Shown here: piece after piece, positions 33,132 to 40,175 of the stretch
Numbering within the stretch: position 1 is the stretch's first letter
Layout of the letters: each line of letters starts with the position of its first letter
Assembly: GCA_031263785.1 (NCBI GenBank)
Contig: JAISFC010000010.1
Location: 1 to 44,212, forward strand
DNA length: 44,212 nt
DNA from: Clostridiales bacterium
Lineage (GTDB): Bacteria > Bacillota > Clostridia > Monoglobales > WRBX01
Reading direction: 5' to 3'
Program-made: the position numbers and the translations under genes
The notes under the pieces: generated by a model
Databases searched by the model: none
Told to the model about the DNA's origin: nothing
Seen by the model: only the letters and a program-made list of their open reading frames with translations

Positions 33132-33243
33132 TCTCCCGACACCCCCACCGCCATTTATCCCCTTTTCCCCCCATAACCACCGACTAAATTAACATTCCAC
33201 CATCCCCCCCCCAAAATAACACAAATCCCCACTTCCTCCCCAA
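33132..33243 (-). other. G-rich tract upstream of the giant gene
   Basis: The minus strand is strongly purine and G-rich, with runs of four to nine G (for example 33212-33204). It contains no gene. It could form G-quadruplexes or simply be low-complexity spacer. Confidence 0.5.
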
Positions 33244-33249
33244 CAAAAA

Positions 33250-33284
33250 AAAGACGCCGAAGCATATTCAGCGTCTTTTATAGA
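33250..33284 (-). terminator. terminator of PIN module 1
   Basis: Stem AAAGACGC(C)GAA with TTC(A)GCGTCTTT around GCATA. On the minus strand it is followed by eight T. It lies just past the 54-aa gene. Confidence 0.85.
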
Positions 33285-33449
33285 CTATATACCAACTTTT
33301 CCCCTTCTTCTTGCTGCCACATACTCACTTCTTCGCCTGCCGTCTTCTCTGGCAAGCTTCAAAAACTCCTCGTCCGACAGATGTTTTGTGGCTTCATAAC
33401 GTTCCGCTCTTTTTTTATGCAGATATTCAATCGGCAACGGATTATTCAT
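33285..33449 (-). CDS. 54-aa partner of PIN toxin, candidate antitoxin (module 1)
   Basis: Begins MNNPLPIEYLHKKRAERYEA and continues TKHLSDEEFLKLAREDGRRR. It is helical, charged and soluble. Its ATG overlaps the PIN stop codon (ATGAATAA, 8-nt overlap), with AAGGAG 9 nt upstream inside the PIN gene. The module-2 partner at 34117 has the same length and the shared pattern MNNPxP, RxExYExTKxLSxEExLK, and the same overlap. Retention of both genes together after duplication supports a functional pair. I infer an antitoxin encoded after its toxin, the reverse of the usual VapBC order. No DNA-binding fold is evident in so short a protein. Confidence 0.7.
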   Translation of the reverse strand: MNNPLPIEYLHKKRAERYEATKHLSDEEFLKLAREDGRRRSEYVAARRRGKVGI

Positions 33450-33930
33450 TATCATCATCTCCTTCGATAAATATTGCCGGGGTTTGTATGTTTGGTTGAT
33501 ACACCCCTAACTTTCCGTTAATTTCCTGCACCATTTCAATAGTGCGTCTTTTAACGAAGTGTTTCATATTCCAACTTAATATATATTTGCAGTCGCTTAT
33601 GCTTGCAACCGCTATGTGTCGACAATCCGCTCTTGCCCTCGCCGGCAAAACTCCTGTTTCTAAATACTCATTTGCAAGCGACAAAGATTTTTCCGTTTCC
33701 TCAACCTCTGTGTATTCCAACATATTCAGAACATCGTATAACGCGTCTATTTCCTCTTGCGTTCCACAATCTTCAATTTCTTCGTAAACGACAGGGGAAA
33801 CAACTATTTCATATTCTCCCCGTTTTAATTGTTCCCAAAGCTTTCTGGTGATATCACGCTTTTCCGGCGTGTCGTCCGCGTAATAATGGCTAACCACAGA
33901 AGACTCAACATACACTCTTGGCTTAATCAC
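33442..33930 (-). CDS. PIN-domain protein, VapC-like toxin (module 1)
   Basis: 162 aa from a GTG at 33930 with GAAAGGAG 9 nt upstream; a longer upstream frame runs into the promoter and is rejected. PIN-domain features are VYVESSVVSHYYADD at the N-terminus, VVYEEIEDC, ADCRHIAVASISDCKYILSW and NMKHF. PIN proteins are Mg2+-dependent ribonucleases; VapC types cut tRNA or rRNA. The first acidic residue, Asp in module 2 (LDSSVV) and in most PIN proteins, is Glu here (VESSVV), which may weaken catalysis. Its last codons overlap the 54-aa gene. Confidence 0.82.
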   Translation of the reverse strand: MIKPRVYVESSVVSHYYADDTPEKRDITRKLWEQLKRGEYEIVVSPVVYEEIEDCGTQEEIDALYDVLNMLEYTEVEETEKSLSLANEYLETGVLPARARADCRHIAVASISDCKYILSWNMKHFVKRRTIEMVQEINGKLGVYQPNIQTPAIFIEGDDDNE

Positions 33931-33958
33931 GAGCTTTCGCTCCTTTCTTCCTACTATT

Positions 33959-33999
33959 AGTATAGCATTTGCCGCGGTAAAAGTCAATATATTTTTACC
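33959..33999 (-). promoter_or_regulatory. promoter and palindromic operator, PIN module 1
   Basis: Minus-strand TTGACT (33987-33982), 17 bp, TATACT (33964-33959). GGTAAAA (33976-33982) and TTTTACC (33993-33999) form a perfect 7-bp-arm palindrome around the -35 box, also conserved in module 2. Confidence 0.75.
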
Positions 34000-34036
34000 A
34001 AATTTGTAAAGCGTCTATAATAACATGTGCGTTTCC

Positions 34037-34063
34037 ATTTGTGCAACGCACCGTTGCACAAAT
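34037..34063. repeat. perfect 12-bp inverted repeat between PIN modules
   Basis: ATTTGTGCAACG and CGTTGCACAAAT flank the 3-nt loop CAC. No T-run follows on either strand, so it is not a standard terminator. It is present only once, in the spacer between the two duplicated modules. Confidence 0.8.
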
Positions 34064-34083
34064 TCCGCGCCATTCAAATAAAA

Positions 34084-34112
34084 AAAGACGCTGAAACATA
34101 TTCAGCATCTTT
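34084..34112 (-). terminator. terminator of PIN module 2
   Basis: AAAGACGCTGAA (34084-34095) and TTCAGCATCTTT (34101-34112) form a 12-bp stem with one weak pair. Six T follow on the minus strand. It is the counterpart of the module-1 terminator. Confidence 0.8.
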
Positions 34113-34116
34113 ATCG

Positions 34117-34281
34117 TCATGTTCGGGTAGCTCTCGCTACGTTCCCTCTCGCTTTCGCCTTTAAATACAGCGGATTTTCCACGGAACGCTTTAAAATTTC
34201 TTCGTTTGACAAATCCTTTGTTTCTTCGTAGATTTCAGTTCTAATTCTACGCAATTCCTTCATCGGCATTGGATTATTCAT
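34117..34281 (-). CDS. 54-aa partner of PIN toxin, candidate antitoxin (module 2)
   Basis: Begins MNNPMPMKELRRIRTEIYEE and continues TKDLSNEEILKRSVENPLYL. Same length as the module-1 partner, with strong conservation in the first 32 residues and divergence in the basic C-terminal 22. This pattern would fit a shared fold with a specificity-determining tail that distinguishes the two toxins. The ATG overlaps the PIN stop by 8 nt (ATGAATAA) and AAGGGG lies 9 nt upstream. A terminator follows 4 nt after the stop. I know of no named family for it. Confidence 0.7.
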   Translation of the reverse strand: MNNPMPMKELRRIRTEIYEETKDLSNEEILKRSVENPLYLKAKARGNVARATRT

Positions 34282-34762
34282 CTTCCTCATCCCCTTCTCC
34301 TATATATACGGCAGGTGTCTGTATGTTAGGTTGAAATATTCCCAACCTTCCGTTTACTTCTTGCACCATTTCCATAGTTGCTCTCCTTACAAAATGTTTC
34401 ATATTCCAGCTTAATATATATTTGCAACCGTAAACACTTGCCACGGCTATATGTCTGCTGTCAACCTTTGCCCTCTGCGGCAGAACCCCCGTTGCCATAT
34501 ATTCGTCGGAAAGCGAAAGCGTTTCGTCGGTCTCTTCAATCAACGTGAAATTAAGCTCATTAAGCAGGTTATATAGCACATCTTTTTCTTCCTGCGTTTT
34601 GCATTTGTTTATTTCTTCAAAAACAACCGGCGAAAATGCTACTTCATGTTCTCCTTGTTTTAGTTGTTCCCAAAGCTTTCTAGTAATATCACGCCGCCAC
34701 GGTCTGTCGTCTGCGTAATAATGGCTAACAACCGAAGAGTCCAAATATACTTTTGGTTTCAT
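34274..34762 (-). CDS. PIN-domain protein, VapC-like toxin (module 2)
   Basis: 162 aa, same length as module 1. Starts MKPKVYLDSSVVSHYYADDR, with canonical Asp in the first active-site position. Further acidic positions are VVFEEINKC and VDSRHIAVASVYGCKYILSW. Substitutions from module 1 are spread along the protein, but the catalytic surroundings and the C-terminal NIQTP stretch are kept. The ATG at 34762 follows AAGGAG at 12 nt. The whole unit (operator, toxin, partner, terminator) lies about 832 bp from its module-1 counterpart. Ribonuclease toxin function is inferred from the fold. Confidence 0.83.
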   Translation of the reverse strand: MKPKVYLDSSVVSHYYADDRPWRRDITRKLWEQLKQGEHEVAFSPVVFEEINKCKTQEEKDVLYNLLNELNFTLIEETDETLSLSDEYMATGVLPQRAKVDSRHIAVASVYGCKYILSWNMKHFVRRATMEMVQEVNGRLGIFQPNIQTPAVYIGEGDEEDE

Positions 34763-34793
34763 AACCCGCTTCCGCTCCTTTCTTCTTACTATT

Positions 34794-34834
34794 AGTATAG
34801 CATTTTGCGCGGTAAAAGTCAATATATTTTTACC
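34794..34834 (-). promoter_or_regulatory. promoter and palindromic operator, PIN module 2
   Basis: Minus-strand TTGACT (34822-34817), 17 bp, TATACT (34799-34794). GGTAAAA (34811-34817) and TTTTACC (34828-34834) are identical in sequence and spacing to module 1. Confidence 0.75.
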
Positions 34835-34855
34835 AAATTTGCAAAGCGTCCATTC

Positions 34856-36064
34856 TTATTGTTCCAAAAGCCAGTCGGCTATGTGCATCAATTTTATGCC
34901 CTCATGGTTGCCCCCTGCAAGCTCCCCCGTCGAAAGAACATATTTAGGGTAATTATCTTGTATTTTAAGCAAATTGCCATATTCTCTATCCTTTGTATCT
35001 TGCTTTTTAATTTCCTCCGCCACTTGAATATACAGCTTCTCCCCTTGCCTTTCCGCCACAAAATCAATCTCATTTTCATTATATTTGCCCACATACACAT
35101 CATATCCCCTGCGGCAAAGCTCCAAATAAACGATGTTTTCAAGTATGCCGGTCAAATCTGTATCATCGTAGCCCAGCACGGCGTGCTTGAAGCTTGCGTC
35201 CGATATATAAAACTTTTCGAGAGTCCTAAGTATCTCCTTGCCCTGAATATCATAACGGGAGCAGCGATAGAGAATAAAAGCGTCCTCCAGCTTCTTGAGA
35301 TAATCATAGATTGTTTCAATATTAACGGTTCTATTATCACTTTTAAAAAACTTCGCAATGCTATTAGCGGAAAAAGTATTACCAACATTATTAAAAGCAA
35401 ACTTGACTATTCGCTCTAGCAGGTCAACCTTTCTGATTTCACTGCGCTTGACAATATCCGTGAAAATCGTTGTATTGTAGATGTCTTTGACGAGTGTATA
35501 GGCTTCATTTCTATCCGTCGGCGTTTTCGCGACCGCCGGGAAACCGCCGAATTCGACATAATTCTTAAATTCATCCTTAACCGCCCCGAGCGTCGTATAG
35601 GTTTTCTTAAACTCCAAAAACTCCGCGAAAGAAAGCGGAAAAACCGGGATAGAAACATAACGCCCCGTTAAATACGTTGAAATTTCCCTCGAGAGCATAC
35701 GCGAATTTGAGCCGGTAACAAAAATTTCGCAATCATATTCGCTGCCATCAAAAAACGTATTGACAATGCGCTCCCAGCCGTCAACTTCCTGTATTTCATC
35801 AAGCAACAAATACAACTTCCCTTTAACCGCGAACTTTGCCTTTAATTCTTCAAAAATTCGCTTAGAAGGCACATCTTCATATTCAAAAGCGGCATAGTTA
35901 ATATAAACTATGTTTTCATCCTTAATCCTTCTGGATTTGAGTTCTTCAATAATCATTTGCATAATAGTCGATTTTCCGCTCCTGCGGACACCAACCAAAA
36001 CCTTGACAACGTCAAGCCCAATCAGCTTCTTAACTTTTTGGATGTAATCATTTCTTTTTATCAA
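34856..36064 (-). CDS. AAA family ATPase with DUF4143-like C-terminus
   Basis: 402 aa from a TTG at 36064 (LIKRNDYIQKVKKLIGLDVV); AGAGGTGG lies 5 nt upstream. GTG 36073 is an alternative but sits on the ribosome site. Walker A is VGVRRSGKST and Walker B is LYLLLDEIQEVDGWE, followed by the sensor-like VTGSNSRML. The C-terminal part ends in a nuclease-like pattern (NENEIDFVAERQGEKLYIQV). It is the same broad family as the gene at 9975, but not a close copy. It is divergent from a third ATPase at 36245, with both promoters in the 180-bp gap. The cellular role is not established. Confidence 0.83.
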   Translation of the reverse strand: MIKRNDYIQKVKKLIGLDVVKVLVGVRRSGKSTIMQMIIEELKSRRIKDENIVYINYAAFEYEDVPSKRIFEELKAKFAVKGKLYLLLDEIQEVDGWERIVNTFFDGSEYDCEIFVTGSNSRMLSREISTYLTGRYVSIPVFPLSFAEFLEFKKTYTTLGAVKDEFKNYVEFGGFPAVAKTPTDRNEAYTLVKDIYNTTIFTDIVKRSEIRKVDLLERIVKFAFNNVGNTFSANSIAKFFKSDNRTVNIETIYDYLKKLEDAFILYRCSRYDIQGKEILRTLEKFYISDASFKHAVLGYDDTDLTGILENIVYLELCRRGYDVYVGKYNENEIDFVAERQGEKLYIQVAEEIKKQDTKDREYGNLLKIQDNYPKYVLSTGELAGGNHEGIKLMHIADWLLEQ

Positions 36065-36083
36065 CTTAACCACCTCTAACTAT

Positions 36084-36133
36084 ATTATAACCCAAATAAA
36101 AATTTTTGTCAAGAACTTTTTATGGTTATAACC
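36084..36133 (-). promoter_or_regulatory. promoter of the minus-strand ATPase with nearby palindrome
   Basis: Minus-strand TTGACA (36112-36107), 17 bp, TATAAT (36089-36084). A perfect palindrome GGTTATAACC lies at 36124-36133, and half of it (GGTTATAA) recurs at the -10 box, so it may be a binding site. Confidence 0.7.
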
Positions 36134-36173
36134 CGAAAAACTTTCGCAAATTCCCTCGCCGCAACTTTTGATA

Positions 36174-36202
36174 TTGACAAATCTAATTTAAAATAGTATA
36201 AT
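36174..36202 (+). promoter_or_regulatory. promoter of the plus-strand ATPase
   Basis: TTGACA (36174-36179), 17 bp, TATAAT (36197-36202), perfect consensus, about 40 bp before the start codon. Confidence 0.8.
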
Positions 36203-36244
36203 TGAAATTAGAATAATCCAAAATAGAAAGTGATGTGTTGCCGT

Positions 36245-37654
36245 ATGCAATTTTTCGGAAGAAACAGCGAATTAGAGCATTTAGAAAGTGAATTTAGCAA
36301 GGATAATAGCACGTTTGTCGCTATATATGGTCGTAGACGCGTGGGGAAAACCCGCTTAATTAAGGAGTTTATCAATGAAAAAAACGCCTTGTATTTTCTC
36401 GCGAGCAAGGAAAGCGAAGTGCTGAATTTACAGGATTTTTCAAGAGCTGTCGACGAATTTACGGGAACGAGCCACACGACGAAATCAAGGTATGACAATT
36501 GGCGCGACCCTTTTATTGATATTGTAAATTTTAAATCTAACGAAAAAAAGGTTATTGTTATAGACGAATTCCCCTATTTAATCAAAGAAAACTCTGCCAT
36601 ACCATCAATATTCCAATGGATTTGGGACGAAAAGTTGAGGGACGCTAATATTATGCTTATTTTGTGCGGTTCACACATGAGCATGATGATTGAGCACATT
36701 TTCAATTATTCCAGCCCTTTGTACGGACGCAGGACCTCGCAAATAAAGCTAAAGCCTATTTCTTTTTCAGAGTTTAACGCAAATTCGACAGGGAGTTTTG
36801 AAAATAAAATTGAAAGATATGCAATTACAGGGGGCGTCCCTCGTTATCTTGAGTTTTTCTACGACGCAAGCTCCATTCAAAAGCAGCTTGAAAGCAGCGT
36901 TTTTTCGACTAATAGCTTTTTATACGAAGAGCCTATGTTTTTGTTGAAAGATGAAGTTGAAACGCCTGTAACTTATTTATCCATACTAAAAACAATTAGC
37001 ATGGGCAGGCACAAACCCTCTGAAATCGCGACTGTTCTGGAGAAAAAAAGCAACGACCTATCGCCATATTTAAACACTTTAATTGACTTGGGTTTTATTG
37101 AAAAGCAGGTGCCGATAACCGAGAACAATCCCGAAAAATCAAGGAAAGGACTATATTTTATAAGTGATAATTTTATGCGTTTTTGGTTTAAGTATGTCGC
37201 CCCGAACAAAAGCCAATTAGAGATTGACAATAAGCAAACGGTTTGGGAAGCCATGGATAAGGATTTTATTTCTTCGTTTGTTGCCCGCAGTTACGAGGAT
37301 ATTTGCAAAGACATCTTCTTGAATTTGTGGAAAACAGGGAGCATAGATTACTCCCCTACTAAAATCGGTTCGTTCTGGCAAGGCGATATGCAAATTGACG
37401 TTGTTTGCCCTGATAATTCCCACAAAAAAGTATTTTTCGGCGAGTGCAAATATCACGAAAAGCCGATTGACGCCGATGTATATTTTGATTTGAAGAAGAA
37501 AGTTACGGAAAACAAGGAATTAACACAGAATTTTGCCGGTTATGAATTTATCTATGGCATTTTTTCTAAAAGCGGATTTACGCAAAGGCTTTTAGATGTC
37601 GCGAAAGATAATGAGGATTTATTGTTAATAAACGAGGATAAAATCATAGTCTAA
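36245..37654 (+). CDS. AAA family ATPase with DUF234 C-terminal domain
   Basis: 469 aa from the ATG at 36245, chosen because MQFFGRNSELEHLESEF matches the usual family N-terminus; ATG 36233 is an alternative close to AGAAAG. Walker A is YGRRRVGKTRLI, Walker B is VIVIDEFPYL, and arginine-finger-like and winged-helix regions follow. The C-terminal DUF234 part carries a PD-(D/E)XK-like pattern (QIDVVCPDNSHKKVFFGECK). This archaeal-type ATPase family is widespread in Clostridia and its role is unknown. It is divergent from the ATPase at 34856 and is followed by a clear terminator. Confidence 0.85.
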   Translation: MQFFGRNSELEHLESEFSKDNSTFVAIYGRRRVGKTRLIKEFINEKNALYFLASKESEVLNLQDFSRAVDEFTGTSHTTKSRYDNWRDPFIDIVNFKSNEKKVIVIDEFPYLIKENSAIPSIFQWIWDEKLRDANIMLILCGSHMSMMIEHIFNYSSPLYGRRTSQIKLKPISFSEFNANSTGSFENKIERYAITGGVPRYLEFFYDASSIQKQLESSVFSTNSFLYEEPMFLLKDEVETPVTYLSILKTISMGRHKPSEIATVLEKKSNDLSPYLNTLIDLGFIEKQVPITENNPEKSRKGLYFISDNFMRFWFKYVAPNKSQLEIDNKQTVWEAMDKDFISSFVARSYEDICKDIFLNLWKTGSIDYSPTKIGSFWQGDMQIDVVCPDNSHKKVFFGECKYHEKPIDADVYFDLKKKVTENKELTQNFAGYEFIYGIFSKSGFTQRLLDVAKDNEDLLLINEDKIIV

Positions 37655-37682
37655 TTTGAATTGAATAATCCCGATTATCATA

Positions 37683-37720
37683 AATGAGCTATTCGATATT
37701 TTTGAATAGTTCATTTTACC
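37683..37720 (+). terminator. terminator after the DUF234 ATPase
   Basis: AATGAGCTATTC (37683-37694) and GAATAGTTCATT (37704-37715) form a 12-bp stem with one G-U pair, followed by TTACCTTTT. Confidence 0.75.
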
Positions 37721-37722
37721 TT

Positions 37723-37764
37723 TTGTCGATTGTTGTCGATTCCTGCGGTTGCGCGAATTGTCGA
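37723..37764 (+). promoter_or_regulatory. three 0A-box-like TTGTCGA sites upstream of spo0A
   Basis: TTGTCGA occurs at 37723-37729, 37733-37739 and 37758-37764. The first two are one helical turn apart. They precede the spo0A promoter by about 120 bp. The rest of the 37655-38019 gap has no gene. Confidence 0.55.
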
Positions 37765-37881
37765 CTATGCACTTATTTTGCGACCGATTGTTGGTCACTC
37801 GTTTTTCCCCTGTTCCATCACATTTTTGCTTTATTTCGCTTTTTATTTTAAATTTTTCTGGAATAAATTGGAAAAAAACTC

Positions 37882-37910
37882 TTGACTTTTTTTTACATTT
37901 GTAATAAAAT
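37882..37910 (+). promoter_or_regulatory. promoter of spo0A
   Basis: TTGACT (37882-37887), 17 bp, TAAAAT (37905-37910). A leader of about 100 nt follows. Confidence 0.65.
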
Positions 37911-38019
37911 ATTCTCAAAGGGTTTCATGCTGAAAAAATTCCTCAACCGTCCATGCACCGCACCTCCCAATCGCGGCTCGCTTGAGGTAAATCATTTATT
38001 ATAGAAGGGATTGGTAAAC

Positions 38020-38808
38020 ATGCAACAAGAAACAATTTCCGTCATTGTCGCCGATGACAACGTCGAATACCGCACTTCCGTCGGCAATTTCCTCCAGCTG
38101 GAGAAGGGTATCGAGGTGCTTATGCTCGCCGAAAATGGTGAACAGGTGCTTTCGTTTATCCGCGAAAACCCCGTCGACCTCATTCTCCTGGACCTCGCTA
38201 TGCCCGTCCTCGACGGCGTCGGCGTGCTGAAAGCCATGCGCGAAATGCACTTCCAGCGCCGCCCTAAGGTTCTCGCCGTTTCCGCCATGCCAAGCGACTG
38301 CGTCACGCGTGAGGTTATCGACCTCGGCGCCTCCTTCCTCATGGTCAAGCCGATGACTTACAACGCTATAGCCGACCGAATCCGCACCATCACCCGCTCC
38401 AAAGATACGCCTATGGTCGCGCTTTCCGACGTGGCGCATGCCGTGCCGGACCTCGAGGTGAGCGTTACAAATATGATTCACGAGGTCGGGATTCCCGCCC
38501 ACATCAAGGGCTATCAGTACTTACGCACCGCTATTATGCGCGTTATTGAGGACAATTCCTTGATTGAGTCGGTCACGAAGCAGCTTTACCCCACCATCGC
38601 CCGCGCATATTCCACCACCCCCAGCCGCGTGGAGCGCGCGATTCGGCACGCGATTGAGGTGGCGTGGGACCGCGGAGACGTCGACGTGCTCAACCGATTC
38701 TTCGGGTACACCATCAATAACGAGAAGGGAAAGCCCACTAACAGCGAGTTTATTGCCATGATTTCCGATAAGCTGCGCCTTATTATCAAGTCGCGGCGCG
38801 AGGCGTAA
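38020..38808 (+). CDS. spo0A: sporulation response regulator Spo0A
   Basis: 262 aa, the master regulator of sporulation entry. In the receiver domain (1-120) D12, D13, phospho-acceptor D58 (LLDLAMP), S88 at the usual Thr/Ser position and K110 (MVKP) are all present. The C-terminal DNA-binding domain contains [20 protein letters not shown] and [12 protein letters not shown], the Spo0A recognition-helix region, and [14 protein letters not shown] near the end. The ATG at 38020 follows GAAGGGA at 9 nt. spoIVB, often just upstream, is absent. TTGTCGA sites upstream suggest autoregulation. Confidence 0.96.
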   Translation: MQQETISVIVADDNVEYRTSVGNFLQLEKGIEVLMLAENGEQVLSFIRENPVDLILLDLAMPVLDGVGVLKAMREMHFQRRPKVLAVSAMPSDCVTREVIDLGASFLMVKPMTYNAIADRIRTITRSKDTPMVALSDVAHAVPDLEVSVTNMIHEVGIPAHIKGYQYLRTAIMRVIEDNSLIESVTKQLYPTIARAYSTTPSRVERAIRHAIEVAWDRGDVDVLNRFFGYTINNEKGKPTNSEFIAMISDKLRLIIKSRREA

Positions 38809-38867
38809 CTGCGCGGCGTTTAGGCTGATTCCGTCATGGACACCGAGAATCGAATCTGTAAAATTAA

Positions 38868-38921
38868 GCAGCTCCCTTGTTGAAATTTGGGGGTTGCATT
38901 TTTTTGCTTATGTGATATAAT
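38868..38921 (+). promoter_or_regulatory. composite terminator-promoter before the first secreted-protein copy
   Basis: GCAGCTCCC (38868-38876) and GGGGGTTGC (38889-38897) form a 9-bp stem followed by ATTTTTTT, a terminator for spo0A. The right arm contains the -35 box TTGCAT (38894-38899), followed by 16 bp and TATAAT (38916-38921). Confidence 0.7.
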
Positions 38922-38957
38922 CGTAACTGTGAGTTGAAAAAGGAGGAAATAAATATT

Positions 38958-40112
38958 ATGAAAAGATTTATAAGTTTATGCTTAGCGTCCGTAATGTGTT
39001 TGTCGGTGCTATCCGCGTCGGCGGAGCCACCAATCACGGTTTTGCTCGACGGCAACATAATTGAATTTGACCAGCCGCCGATTATCGAAAACGACAGAAC
39101 GCTTGTGCCGGTGCGCAAAATCTTTGAAGCAATGGGCGCAACCGTCGACTGGAACGACGAAACAAACACTGCCACGGGGACAAAAGGATATATTATCATT
39201 GTAATGCAGATAGGCAATAACATAATCACGAAAAACGGTCAGCAGATTGAGCTTGACGTTCCGCCGCAAATTGTCAACGACCGAACGCTCGTACCCGTCC
39301 GCGCCGTTGCCGAAGGTCTTAATTGCACGGTCGGCTGGGACGATAATCTACAGCAGGTATCCATAGCCACCGAAACCACCTATGACAACATCCCGCCGTC
39401 TTCCTATAAACCGACATATAAAGACGTTTATGAGCGCGGATATGATTTGGGATACAGCCGTGGCGAGGCGGCAGGCAAGAAAAACGCAAGCTTCGACGAC
39501 TACGATAAAATGGCTCTGGCAATGGGTCAAGAAGGTCTCAGTAACGAGGCGGAAAAAGATTTTAACGAAGGCTTTGCAAGCGGATGGAAGCTTGGTTATG
39601 AGACCGGGTTTAAAGAGTGGGAGGCATCCAAGGCAAATCCGGACCCTTCGCTATCCAACCCTATAGAACAGATTTTCAACCTGCCCGACCTACCACTGAC
39701 TGTGCGCGACCGGGACAACGGCTTGGAAATTCAAATCAACGAAATTGTCGTTAAGCGAGGCGTGGACCGCGATAATAAATCGAATGATAAAATGACCACC
39801 ATAAAGCTATCGTGCGAAATTTTGCGAATTTACAACCTTACGATTAAAGCGCCTAATATTGAAGTGTCCATTTCCAGACATGGCGACGGTGAGCCTCCAA
39901 AGGGATTCGGCAGTTCCTTGGTTTTTACCGGCACGGATTATGCCAACGGCTTGGGCATTTTTGACGGCAATCAAGCAAAAAAACAAGTGGGCGACACCTT
40001 TGAGGCAAACGTCGTTTTTCCTACCGGCTTCCCGAATGTTTCCGACACCAATCAGCCTTATATAAACGAAGTGGACGTATATATGGAGCGTAATCACACG
40101 TTGTTAAGGTAA
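38958..40112 (+). CDS. secreted protein with copper amine oxidase N-terminal-like domain (copy 1)
   Basis: 384 aa from the ATG at 38958 (AAAGGAGG upstream). Residues 1-22 are a signal peptide (MKRFISLCLASVMCLSVLSA, cleavage near SASA). Residues 25-140 hold two copies of the stalk-like motif NDRTLVPVRKIFEAMGATVDW and NDRTLVPVRAVAEGLNCTVGW. The middle region is Gly/Tyr-periodic (YERGYDLGYSRGEAAGKK; FNEGFASGWKLGYETG). The C-terminal 150 residues are beta-rich and unknown. The domain is common in Clostridia surface proteins and does not imply enzyme activity. It lies downstream of spo0A with its own promoter, and a diverged second copy follows. Confidence 0.85.
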   Translation: MKRFISLCLASVMCLSVLSASAEPPITVLLDGNIIEFDQPPIIENDRTLVPVRKIFEAMGATVDWNDETNTATGTKGYIIIVMQIGNNIITKNGQQIELDVPPQIVNDRTLVPVRAVAEGLNCTVGWDDNLQQVSIATETTYDNIPPSSYKPTYKDVYERGYDLGYSRGEAAGKKNASFDDYDKMALAMGQEGLSNEAEKDFNEGFASGWKLGYETGFKEWEASKANPDPSLSNPIEQIFNLPDLPLTVRDRDNGLEIQINEIVVKRGVDRDNKSNDKMTTIKLSCEILRIYNLTIKAPNIEVSISRHGDGEPPKGFGSSLVFTGTDYANGLGIFDGNQAKKQVGDTFEANVVFPTGFPNVSDTNQPYINEVDVYMERNHTLLR

Positions 40113-40175
40113 TCTCCCTGCGACGGTATTATGTGATATATTAACTATGAGTTCGAACATGGAGGGAACAAAATT

